A stretch of 12,630 nt of DNA from an uncultured Oribacterium sp. (GTDB lineage Bacteria; Bacillota; Clostridia; Lachnospirales; Lachnospiraceae). Positions 7,201 through 12,630 of the stretch are shown here, one piece after another. Numbering within the stretch: position 1 is the first letter of the stretch; each line of letters begins with the position of its first letter. The DNA lies in the NCBI GenBank assembly GCA_937927445.1, contig CALAOB010000011.1, forward strand, positions 1 to 12,630, read 5' to 3'. The translations under genes were made by a program, and so were the position numbers. The notes beneath the pieces are model-generated. The model ran no database searches and had not been told where the DNA came from. It saw only the letters and a program-made list of their open reading frames with translations.

Positions 7201-7481
7201 ATGATGGTCATGCCATAGTTTTCCGCTGAACGGGAGGTAACCTCCTTGACATCCGACAGGACGGATACGCCGTCCTCGATCGGCTTCGTAATCAGCTTAT
7301 CCACATCCTCCGGTGATGCGCCCGCATAGGTCGTGCTGACGATCATCATCGGCATATCGATATCGGACATAAGTTCCATCTTCTGGTTCGTAATGGACAT
7401 GAATCCGAAAAAGATCAGACTGACGACCACGAGGAAGGTGGTAACCGGTCTTTTCAGGACAAATTCGGTTATTTTATGCAT
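4290..7481 (-). CDS. RND-family efflux permease (AcrB/SwrC-like)
   Basis: This is a proton-driven inner-membrane exporter of the resistance-nodulation-division superfamily, 1063 residues, close to the usual length of AcrB-type pumps. TM1 (about 12-30) follows the motif FVLKRPVTT. The first large extracytoplasmic domain is about 31-335, TM2-6 about 331-490, a second TM1-like segment 524-542, the second large domain about 543-848, and TM8-12 about 850-1005. The proton-relay helix TM4 reads GVGMMVDNSIVVLE (392-405), with D398 and N399 where AcrB has Asp-Asp. TM10 has VVNN (916-919) where AcrB has its Lys. The segment 596-613 aligns with the AcrB switch loop and is methionine-rich (GMMSMMSSGG). 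An acidic tail (1006-1063) extends past TM12. The ATG at 7479-7481 has GAGGAG upstream and follows the adaptor gene by 18 bases. Substrate is unknown. Confidence 0.95.
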   Translation of the reverse strand: MHKITEFVLKRPVTTFLVVVSLIFFGFMSITNQKMELMSDIDMPMMIVSTTYAGASPEDVDKLITKPIEDGVSVLSDVKEVTSRSAENYGMTIIQYEYGTDMDEAYDALKKKMDAIKSKLPDGANDPTFIEMSMNGQPSMYLTVQNPTQENMYNYVENDIAPEFSKLSTVASVDTTGGQKQYVQIQLIPEKLQQYHLSMSTVAQLVSAADFSYPAGTTSVGSQDLSVTTSVSYPDVQSLQNISIVTGNGSTIYLKDIALVQLALEDKSAIGRYDGNDTMMLSITKTQDSSAVSMSKEVMEEVNELKAKDENLDIIVVQDEADMIKSSLSSVFQTMIAAVIISMIIIFIFFGDWKASLIVGTSIPISILTALIAMWSMGYSLNMITMSALVLGVGMMVDNSIVVLEACFRAMDKYVAIGTKTRRSAAVESVKTVGESVLGSTVTTCVVFLPLGFMKGLSGQFFAPLGFTIVFCMIASLISAVSIVPLCFVFYKPKENTKAPAYKAVRSMQSAYRRIMEKLLRHKKMVLLSTVGLLILSFVLASQIRMEMMPQTDQGQVNITVSTKPGLKIEEVDKILQNIEAMVAADPDTEDYMVSAGSSGMMSMMSSGGNSVTAYLKKDRSMSTKEKANEWRKALDGTKDAVITVESYSMMSTMSVDNDTYSTIITSTNYDKLKAASDQIVDELRQRKDVTAVHSSLENAAPLIKFHVDPIKAAAEGLTPVQVGQQLYSMLSGTKAMTMQVDDEDVDVKVEYPKDEYDNLQKVEDIFLSTPTGAQVQLKDLCDIRFEDSPATIVRDDRKYQLTITADYTELADKNTSKTIDQEVIAKYLTNGIGYQESSSTKMMMEEFSSLGTAIVIAIFLIWVVMAAQFESMRFSFMVMTTLPFALIGSFFLLWIVDATISMPSLLGFLMLIGTVVNNGILYVDTVNQYRMAMPLQRALIEAGATRLRPILMTTLTTVISMVPLAMGIGDNGQMMQGLALVDVGGLTASTILALLMLPTYYAIMDKRKKNVEQDVPEAGYMDGRNPAEYYQQKAASEWERFGTPDDDPTPVDDSDMTDGFPD

Positions 7482-7499
7482 GTTGTTCTCTCCTCAGGT

Positions 7500-8663
7500 T
7501 CAGTTTGCTGCACTGGTCTCGGTCGTCTCTGCGTCTGCGGATGTGTCCCCGGTCGTCTGTCCATTCGCATCCGCGATGCGGACCTCGGCACCATCATAGA
7601 TGTCATCGGTCCAGCTGTTCACGATCTGCTCCGTGCCATCGAGGCCATTCGTCACTTCAACATTCTGATCATCCGAGATACCGATCGTGATGAAGACACG
7701 CTTCACGACACCATTTTCATAGGTATACACGTATGGATTTCCACCGGAATAGTACACGGCGTCCACCGGCACGAGAAGGGTATGGTCCGCCTTCGTGGCC
7801 ACCAGCGAAAGCTTCGTGCTGCTGCCGTCAGAAAGGGCATCGGCACCGGAAAGGGTCGCCTCCACCGGGAAGAGTCCTGACTGCGGATCCACGAGCTTCG
7901 TCAGCTTCGTGACTGTACCACTGTAGCTGCTGCCGTTCTTTTCCACCGTCACGGTCTGGCCCAGCGTCAGGTTCTGAAGGACCTCCTCCGTCACGTTAAA
8001 CTTGACGACCTTCGCGCCGGTACCGGTGATGACGCAGAGCTGGGAAGACTGGGACACCATACCGTGCAAGGTCATGTTCTGATTCTGTACAACGCCGGCC
8101 GCCGGTGCGGTCACCGTGGCAAACTCCACCTGGGTCTCATAGTTCAGCTTCGCGCTCGCCGCCTGGGCCTTCGCGGCATCCACCTGGGAAGCCGCTGCCT
8201 TCGCGGAGTTCGCGGTCTGATTATAGCTCTGTACGGAGATATCGCCGGACTCGTAGAGCGGTGTCATACGATTCACCGCATCCTGCGCCGTCGCTGCCTG
8301 TTGCGAAGCCGCCTGAACGGAAGCATTGGCTGCCTCCATCTGCGACTTCGCGGCATCGATCTGCTTCTGGTTATCGATCTTCGCGATCGGCGCACCCGCC
8401 TCGACGGACTGACCGTTCTGTACATAGATCTCGACCAGCTCACCGGCCACCTTCGGGGTGATATAGTAGGTATCGGACGGCTGAACCGTGCCCATAAGCG
8501 AGGTCGTCTGCTCGATGCTTCCCTCGGTCGCCGTGGTCAGCGTCACCGCCGGCAGTCCCTTCGTCTGAATCTCCTCCTGTGGCTTCATCATACGCGTCGC
8601 CACGAGGCCTGCAAAGCCGAGCACGACGACGGCACCGATGGCAATTTTTATCTGTTTCTTCAT
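7500..8663 (-). CDS. RND efflux periplasmic adaptor (membrane fusion protein)
   Basis: This 387-residue adaptor of the HlyD/AcrA family links the RND permease to a TolC-type duct. An uncleaved N-terminal anchor spans 5-23 (IKIAIGAVVVLGFAGLVAT) with no lipobox Cys. Two lipoyl half-motifs (about 69-98, TPKVAGELVEIYVQNGQ; and 180-212) flank an Ala/Gln-rich alpha-hairpin (99-178). The hairpin tip reads RMTPLYESGDIS, so R132, L136 and S143 fit the R-x3-L-x6-S motif that AcrA uses to contact TolC. Beta-barrel and membrane-proximal domains follow (215-362), then a Thr/Asp/Ala-rich tail. The ATG at 8661-8663 has AGGAG 7 bases upstream. It lies 96 bases behind tetR and 18 bases before the permease, consistent with cotranscription. 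Confidence 0.94.
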   Translation of the reverse strand: MKKQIKIAIGAVVVLGFAGLVATRMMKPQEEIQTKGLPAVTLTTATEGSIEQTTSLMGTVQPSDTYYITPKVAGELVEIYVQNGQSVEAGAPIAKIDNQKQIDAAKSQMEAANASVQAASQQAATAQDAVNRMTPLYESGDISVQSYNQTANSAKAAASQVDAAKAQAASAKLNYETQVEFATVTAPAAGVVQNQNMTLHGMVSQSSQLCVITGTGAKVVKFNVTEEVLQNLTLGQTVTVEKNGSSYSGTVTKLTKLVDPQSGLFPVEATLSGADALSDGSSTKLSLVATKADHTLLVPVDAVYYSGGNPYVYTYENGVVKRVFITIGISDDQNVEVTNGLDGTEQIVNSWTDDIYDGAEVRIADANGQTTGDTSADAETTETSAAN

Positions 8664-8759
8664 ATATATTCTCCTGTTTTTCTGATTTTGTACTTTTCCC
8701 GTTATATCTTCCGACCTTTACTGCACGAGGTCAATGTCGTCGCCCTGAACGCATGTGGC

Positions 8760-9428
8760 TTACGCGCCTGCGTTTCCTTCGCCGGCAGGCTCCTCTTCCG
8801 TACGGAACTGCGGATCCGCGCCTTCCCTGAGAACCGCGATTTCCATCTCAAAGTTCCGAAGGATACGTTCGTGATGCTCCTTCGCATGTCCGATGAGCGC
8901 CATGAGGGTCATCATCGCGATGGCCATACCGAGTCGGATGATGGCAGCGAACTGCCCCGGCCGGTCAACGTGGCGGAAGCAGCCCGGATCGACCTGTTTT
9001 CGAAACCACTCCGTCTTCGCGATCTCCGCATGATCCATCTTTCCACTTTCCGAAAATGCGATGACGCGCTGCATCATCCCGCTCTGCGTCATGATGTTGA
9101 TGTCTTCCTGGATGGTGCCGTCGTCAATGAGCTTTTCGATGCTGAAGACCCATTCATGAAGCGCTTCCCAGTAGTTTCCCTGCTTCCGAAGCAGAAGCTC
9201 CCGGAAGTACTGTTCATTCTTCATCCCCTCGTCACGGAATACATAGTGGAGAAGATCCATCTTATCCTCGAAGTAGGTATAGAAGCTGCCGCGGGAGATC
9301 CCGGCTTCCCTGATAATCTGATTGATCGAGGCATCCTCAAACGGGACCCTCGCAAATTCATGCCTTGCTGCCTGTAATATTCTGTCCTTTTTGTCCTGGG
9401 AAAGCTTAAGAAATCTTTCCGTCGCCAT
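8760..9428 (-). CDS. TetR-family transcriptional regulator of the efflux operon
   Basis: This 222-residue regulator has the TetR N-terminal helix-turn-helix: an ILQAARHEFA helix (17-26) and then INQIIREAGISRGSFYTYFE (35-54), the classic recognition region. The C-terminal ligand-binding part (60-200) is helical and not recognisable to a subfamily; the last 20 residues are acidic and probably disordered. The ATG at 9426-9428 has GGAGAGGAG upstream. It is the first gene of the operon, so autoregulation is expected, and two matching palindromes lie in its own promoter. By analogy with AcrR-type regulators it probably represses the pump and is released by a pump substrate; this role is inferred from position and operators. 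Confidence 0.93.
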   Translation of the reverse strand: MATERFLKLSQDKKDRILQAARHEFARVPFEDASINQIIREAGISRGSFYTYFEDKMDLLHYVFRDEGMKNEQYFRELLLRKQGNYWEALHEWVFSIEKLIDDGTIQEDINIMTQSGMMQRVIAFSESGKMDHAEIAKTEWFRKQVDPGCFRHVDRPGQFAAIIRLGMAIAMMTLMALIGHAKEHHERILRNFEMEIAVLREGADPQFRTEEEPAGEGNAGA

Positions 9429-9510
9429 AGATTCTCCTCTCCTTTACGGCACCTCGAACGCTCCGCAGCTCGCCGCTTCACGTCTGTGCCGGTATCGTTT
9501 TATCAAACAG

Positions 9511-9525
9511 GTGACATATCGTCAC
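9511..9525. promoter_or_regulatory. Distal TetR-type operator
   Basis: GTGACATATCGTCAC is a 15-bp inverted repeat with GTGAC/GTCAC arms. It is nearly identical in arms and spacing to the palindrome at 9531-9545, exactly 20 bp away centre to centre (about two helical turns). It lies at about +26 to +40 of the tetR transcript. Binding by the adjacent TetR-family protein is inferred. Confidence 0.75.
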
Positions 9526-9530
9526 TAAAA

Positions 9531-9545
9531 GTGACACTCTGTCAC
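9531..9545. promoter_or_regulatory. Proximal TetR-type operator
   Basis: GTGACACTCTGTCAC is a 15-bp palindrome with perfect 6-bp arms GTGACA/TGTCAC and a 3-base centre. It begins 11 bases downstream of the -10 box of the tetR promoter, at about +6 to +20. A protein bound here would block RNA polymerase. Together with the copy at 9511-9525 it is the most likely binding site of the TetR-family regulator encoded just downstream. Confidence 0.8.
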
Positions 9546-9556
9546 TCATGTCAGAG

Positions 9557-9585
9557 AGTATACTCATCCACTTTTCTTTTGTCAA
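9557..9585 (-). promoter_or_regulatory. Promoter of the tetR-efflux operon
   Basis: On the minus strand a perfect -35 TTGACA (9580-9585) is separated by 17 bases from a -10 TATACT (9557-9562). The predicted start is near 9550, directly before the two palindromic operators. No other strong promoter is seen before the downstream genes, so all five are probably transcribed from here. Confidence 0.88.
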
Positions 9586-9689
9586 TTCAACAGTTTCACA
9601 GAAAACGTCGAAAAACCGCTGTTTTCCGCATCCACCGCCAAATTTAATAATTTGTTTAGAAATCAGTGAGCTCGGGCCCGGAGGAGTGC

Positions 9690-9718
9690 TTGCTTTACGT
9701 AACGGAATGCCCTAAAAT
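9690..9718 (+). promoter_or_regulatory. ispE promoter
   Basis: On the plus strand TTGCTT (9690-9695) and TAAAAT (9713-9718) are separated by 17 bases; transcription would start near 9725, giving a leader of about 44 bases. The -35 box is imperfect, suggesting moderate constitutive expression. It probably drives gntR as well. Confidence 0.7.
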
Positions 9719-9768
9719 AAGAGTAATGTATACAAAGGCCAAAATACAAAGTGAGGAAACAGGGAGTT

Positions 9769-10686
9769 ATGAATCACATCAAGCTTCAGGCGTATGGAAA
9801 AATCAATCTGTCGCTCGACGTGCTGCGGCAGCGCCCGAACGGTTATCATGATGTCCGCATGATCATGCAGACCGTGAAGCTCCATGACAACATCGATATG
9901 GAGCGAACCGACACACCCGGTATCGTGTTGAAAACCAATCTGCCGTTTCTGCCGGTCAATGAGAACAATCTCATGTACCGGGCAGCGAAGATGCTGATGG
10001 ATGAGTTTTCGATCGAAGGTGGCGTGAAGATGCATCTTCGAAAGGTCATCCCGGTGGCCGCCGGTATGGCGGGCGGTTCTGCGGATGCGGCGGCGGTGCT
10101 GTATGGTATGAACCGTCTGTTTGATCTCCGGCTCAGCCTGGATGAACTGAAGAAGCGCGGCGTACAGCTCGGGGCGGATATCCCGTTCTGTCTCATGCGC
10201 GGGACGGCTCTTTCCGAGGGTATCGGGGAAATCCTGACCCCGCTTCCGGCACTGCCGGCCTGCTCGATCGTGCTTGCAAAGCCGGCGATCTCCGTATCGA
10301 CGAAGGCGGTCTATGAGAACCTGCATGTAAACACGCTCCCGGCGGAGGTGCATCCAGATGTCGACCAGGTGATCGAAGCTCTGAAGGCGCAGGATGTACG
10401 CGCGGTCGCCGGACAGATGGGCAATATCCTTGAAACCGTCACCAGCCGGCAGCATCCGGAAATCGAATCCATCAAAGAGCGTATGATGGAGCTCGGCGCA
10501 CTGAATGCCATGATGTCCGGCTCCGGCCCGACGGTATTCGGCCTCTTCGATGATCCTGAAAAGGCACAGGCCTGCTATCAGGCACTGCTTTCCGCGAAGG
10601 GAAGCGGTCTCGCGAAACAGGTATACCTCACCGAACCATGGCAGCAACCATCCAGAAGCGCATCGGGCCGTCGGGCTCGTCAGTGA
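9769..10686 (+). CDS. ispE: 4-diphosphocytidyl-2-C-methyl-D-erythritol kinase
   Basis: IspE is the GHMP-family kinase that phosphorylates CDP-methylerythritol at the 2-hydroxyl, in the non-mevalonate (MEP) route to isoprenoids, in the cytoplasm. The 305-residue product has the N-terminal motif YGKINLSLDV (9-18; K11 matches the catalytic Lys) and NGYHDVRMIMQTV (24-36). The ATP-binding glycine-rich loop is PVAAGMAGGSADAAA (95-109), catalytic Asp137 lies in GADIPFC, and the third GHMP motif is MMSGSGPTVFG (248-258). The ATG at 9769 is preferred because family members begin about 8-10 residues before KIN; it has AGGGAG close upstream and GAGG farther off. An in-frame GTG at 9751 would add six residues. 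The last 15 or so residues (QPSRSASGRRARQ) are an Arg-rich tail beyond the fold. It is followed 29 bases on by gntR. Confidence 0.97.
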   Translation: MNHIKLQAYGKINLSLDVLRQRPNGYHDVRMIMQTVKLHDNIDMERTDTPGIVLKTNLPFLPVNENNLMYRAAKMLMDEFSIEGGVKMHLRKVIPVAAGMAGGSADAAAVLYGMNRLFDLRLSLDELKKRGVQLGADIPFCLMRGTALSEGIGEILTPLPALPACSIVLAKPAISVSTKAVYENLHVNTLPAEVHPDVDQVIEALKAQDVRAVAGQMGNILETVTSRQHPEIESIKERMMELGALNAMMSGSGPTVFGLFDDPEKAQACYQALLSAKGSGLAKQVYLTEPWQQPSRSASGRRARQ

Positions 10687-10715
10687 ACGACTTTCTTCGG
10701 AGGACAAGTACAGTG

Positions 10716-11432
10716 ATGAATGATTTTACAGTTAATATGAATGAATATCTTCCTTTACGGGATCTCGTGTTCAACACACTCCGTCAGGCGATTCTGAAAG
10801 GCGAGCTGAAGCCGGGCGAGCGTCTCATGGAGATCCAGCTGGCCGAGAAGCTCGGCGTTTCCCGTACCCCGATCCGTGAGGCGATCCGAAAGCTGGAGCT
10901 GGAGGGCCTGGTGCTCATGATTCCGCGTCGTGGTGCTGAGGTTGCGAAGATCTCCCACAAGAATCTGCAGGATACCCTCGAGGTACGTGGCGCACTGGAG
11001 GAGCTGGCGACCGATCTCGCCTGCCAGCGGATCTCGGATGAGGAACTTCGTGAGCTGAGTGCGGCCGAAGATCATTTTCAGAAGGTCGTGAAAAACGGCG
11101 GCACAGAAATCGAAATCGCCGAGGCCGATGAGGCTTACCACGATATCATCTATAAGGCTTCCGGAAACGAGAAGCTCGTCCAGATGATCAATAATCTCCG
11201 GGAGCAGATGTACCGCTATCGTCTCGAGTACATCAAGGATGAGGCAAAACGTGGCATCCTCGTACACGAGCATGAAGAGATCCTGCAGGCGATCCGGATC
11301 CGTGATCTCATCCGTGCGAAGACACTGATGAAGGAGCACATCGATAATCAGGAGATGACCGTTTCACAGAACCTCGTTGATGAAGAGGCGGAAGCCACTT
11401 CGGACGCCGGAAAGAAATCAAGAAAGCGTTAA
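10716..11432 (+). CDS. GntR-family regulator with FCD domain
   Basis: This 238-residue transcriptional regulator belongs to the FadR/FCD branch of the GntR family. The winged helix-turn-helix spans about 13-78, with the typical ILKGELKPGERLMEIQLAEK and GVSRTPIREAIRKLELEGLV segments. The FCD ligand domain (about 84-215) keeps the residues that bind a metal in many members: D138 and H142 (DEAYH), H186 (in HEHEEIL) and H208 (KEHIDN). A small organic acid is therefore a plausible ligand, but the specific one cannot be read. The ATG at 10716 is preceded by GGAGG at 10699-10703; the adjoining in-frame GTG at 10713 has better spacing (9 bases) and could be the true start. It follows ispE in a likely two-gene operon. 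The C-terminus is charged (KKSRKR). Confidence 0.93.
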   Translation: MNDFTVNMNEYLPLRDLVFNTLRQAILKGELKPGERLMEIQLAEKLGVSRTPIREAIRKLELEGLVLMIPRRGAEVAKISHKNLQDTLEVRGALEELATDLACQRISDEELRELSAAEDHFQKVVKNGGTEIEIAEADEAYHDIIYKASGNEKLVQMINNLREQMYRYRLEYIKDEAKRGILVHEHEEILQAIRIRDLIRAKTLMKEHIDNQEMTVSQNLVDEEAEATSDAGKKSRKR

Positions 11433-11463
11433 AAAAGACGACCGCCGCGGCGGTCGTCTTTTT
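11431..11463. terminator. Bidirectional terminator between convergent genes
   Basis: A perfect palindrome GACGACCGCC-GC-GGCGGTCGTC (11437-11458) is flanked by A6 on the left and T5 on the right, so it forms a hairpin plus U-run on both strands. It overlaps the stop codon of gntR on the left. On the right its T-run reaches the stop codon of the minus-strand ATPase gene. It should end transcription from both sides. Confidence 0.92.
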
Positions 11464-12630
11464 ATTTACGGCTGTCATGGCAGGTGAAGTAGATCACCTG
11501 GTACTCGCGTGCGATGGCTTCGAGGAAGCGCATGCCGCCCTCGACCTTCGGCGGATCGAGGTTGATGAACGGGTCATCGAGGAGGATGAACGGCTTCTCC
11601 TCCTCATACATGGCGTCAATGAAGGCCATGCGCCGTGCGAGCTCCACGAGGTTCCGGTAGCCGGCCGAAAGCAGCTCTGTATTGCGCTCCTCTCCCTCGG
11701 CGAGGAGATGCACGTTGAAATCCGCATCCATGCGGAACGGAATCGTCTCCGGCACCGTTCCACCCGGGGTGGTCGCCAGCGCCTCGTCCGAGGCATTGGC
11801 CAGGATACGGTAGTACTTCGTGAACGCGTCCATCATCGGGTCCATGTACTGCTTCGTAAAGTCGTTCCGTGCCTTCGTGAGGTGGTCGCGGACGAGCGTC
11901 AGGAGGTGGTAGCGCTGCTCCATCGCGGCGAGCTCCTCGAGGGCCTGCTGCGCGTGCCGCTCCATCTCGTAAAGCTCCGCGAGACGGCGTTCCGACGTTT
12001 CCTGCTGCGAAGACAGCTGCTGGATCCGGGCATCGAGCTCCTCCATCTGGCCCCGCAGCGTCTGCATCTGCTGACTCAGTGCCGCGAGACTCTCCGCCGC
12101 CTCCGCCGGTCGCCGGATGGCGCGCAGCGGCTCCATATCGTGGCTCTGCTCAAACGCAGCCTGCGCCTGCTGCCGCTTCGAAAGCTCGATGGCGAGCGTC
12201 CGGATATCCGTGAGCCGGCTGTAGGCGAGCATGTCCGTGCCGAGCCGGCGGAGCAACGCTGCCCGGTTCGGGTGTCTTCGGTCGATGTCTTCGCCGCCGG
12301 CATCGTCACCCTCCGCCACGGCGAGATAATCCGTGGCAGTGCTGTACTCCATATCCGGATAAAAGCGGCCGAGGAAGCGATTCAGCTCCTGGTTGAGGCG
12401 CTCGAACTCCACACTCATGTTCTGCATCGCCGCCATGCGCTCCTGATCCTCACTCTTCGCCCCGGTGCTTCGCACGAAGCGGCCGATGGAGAGCAGCAGC
12501 GCGAGCGCCGCGAGACCGAGCAGCACGACACCTGGCAGGATGTTCCCGCTGAAATGAAGGAGACAATAGACACCCACCAGCAGCAGAAGGAGGGACAGCA
12601 GCAGTCCGGCGAAGGCACGCGCCTGCTGTG
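11462..12630 (-). CDS. Membrane-anchored coiled-coil ATPase, YhaN/SbcC-like (5' end outside window)
   Basis: The reading frame stays open to the window edge, so this is the C-terminal portion (about 389 codons) of a larger protein; the N-terminal Walker A is not in view. The visible part begins with two hydrophobic segments (AFAGLLLSLLLLLVGVY at about 12580-12618, and LPGVVLLGLAALALLLSIG near 12480-12535), forming a membrane hairpin. A long Gln/Glu/Leu-rich coiled coil follows. The head has an ABC-type signature-like LLSAGYRNLVELARRMA, Walker B FILLDDPFINLD with adjacent D-loop, and a switch His in YFTCHDS. This order fits the RecF/SMC-type ATPases related to B. subtilis YhaN, whose usual partner is an SbcD-like phosphoesterase (YhaO). 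A role in DNA or membrane-linked repair is only inferred. It converges on gntR and shares its terminator. Confidence 0.82.
   Translation of the reverse strand, partial: QQARAFAGLLLSLLLLLVGVYCLLHFSGNILPGVVLLGLAALALLLSIGRFVRSTGAKSEDQERMAAMQNMSVEFERLNQELNRFLGRFYPDMEYSTATDYLAVAEGDDAGGEDIDRRHPNRAALLRRLGTDMLAYSRLTDIRTLAIELSKRQQAQAAFEQSHDMEPLRAIRRPAEAAESLAALSQQMQTLRGQMEELDARIQQLSSQQETSERRLAELYEMERHAQQALEELAAMEQRYHLLTLVRDHLTKARNDFTKQYMDPMMDAFTKYYRILANASDEALATTPGGTVPETIPFRMDADFNVHLLAEGEERNTELLSAGYRNLVELARRMAFIDAMYEEEKPFILLDDPFINLDPPKVEGGMRFLEAIAREYQVIYFTCHDSRK

Larger units (their letters stand above)
9429..9768. other. Divergent control region between tetR and ispE
   Basis: This 340-bp region has no gene. 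It contains, from left to right, the roughly 120-base leader of tetR, two tandem palindromic operators (9511-9545), the tetR promoter (9557-9585), an AT-rich spacer (9586-9665), an imperfect GC-rich dyad CTCGGGCCCGGAG just upstream of the -35 box of ispE, the ispE promoter (9690-9718) and the ispE leader. The two promoters face away from each other with about 105 bp between their -35 boxes. Confidence 0.75.

Noticed and set aside
5916..7229. A 437-codon plus-strand open frame opposite the RND permease gene
   Set aside because: It is antisense to clearly conserved RND sequence. Its translation is rich in Arg, His and Asp with no membrane or domain pattern, as expected from reversed GC-rich codons, and it has no RBS or promoter.
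8664..8759. An internal promoter between tetR and the adaptor gene (TTGACC and TATAAC) and a GACCT/AGGTC stem
   Set aside because: The two hexamers are about 22 bases apart, too far for sigma-A. The stem is only 5 bp with a 10-base loop and no T-run follows.
8064..9377. A second 437-codon plus-strand open frame opposite the adaptor and tetR genes
   Set aside because: It runs across two well-supported minus-strand genes and the gap between them. Its composition is Arg/Leu/His-rich and it has no recognisable domain.
9712..10707. A 331-codon minus-strand open frame opposite ispE
   Set aside because: IspE on the plus strand has all three GHMP motifs; the opposite frame is low-complexity in character and would read through the ispE promoter.

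Overview
The window looks like the chromosome of a Bacillota (Firmicutes) bacterium, most likely a class Clostridia member and possibly a Lachnospiraceae relative, with GC content that is high for that group. The reasons are a SOS box of the Gram-positive (Bacillus/Clostridium) type in front of recA, strong AGGAGG-like ribosome binding sites with TTGACA/TATAAT-type promoters, an ispE-gntR pair, and a YhaN-type membrane ATPase. No phage, IS element, CRISPR array, tRNA or rRNA is visible. The genus cannot be fixed from the sequence alone.

Layout. (1) 48-1284, minus strand: recA as a single-gene unit with its own promoter, a SOS box and an intrinsic terminator. (2) 1217-1609: a gene-free stretch with the recA control region, a cluster of dyad repeats and GC-rich hairpins. 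(3) 1610-9585, minus strand: an apparent five-gene efflux operon. Read 5' to 3' it is a TetR-family regulator, an RND periplasmic-adaptor (MFP) protein, an RND permease and two different TolC-family proteins. It starts from a strong promoter followed by two nearly identical 15-bp palindromes that look like the TetR operators. (4) 9690-11463, plus strand: a divergent promoter, ispE (isoprenoid biosynthesis) and a GntR/FCD-family regulator, ending in a palindromic terminator. (5) 11462-12630, minus strand: the C-terminal part of a membrane-anchored coiled-coil ATPase of the YhaN/SbcC-like kind, cut by the window edge.

How it works together. The efflux operon has every part of a Gram-negative-style tripartite pump. 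The adaptor keeps the R-x3-L-x6-S hairpin-tip motif that AcrA-type adaptors use to dock TolC. Both TolC-like proteins keep the helical repeats but seem to lack the outer-membrane beta-barrel segments. If the host is monoderm, the pair could form a barrel-less helical conduit across the cell wall. That is the most interesting possibility in the window, and it is an inference. TetR probably represses its own operon until a ligand is bound.
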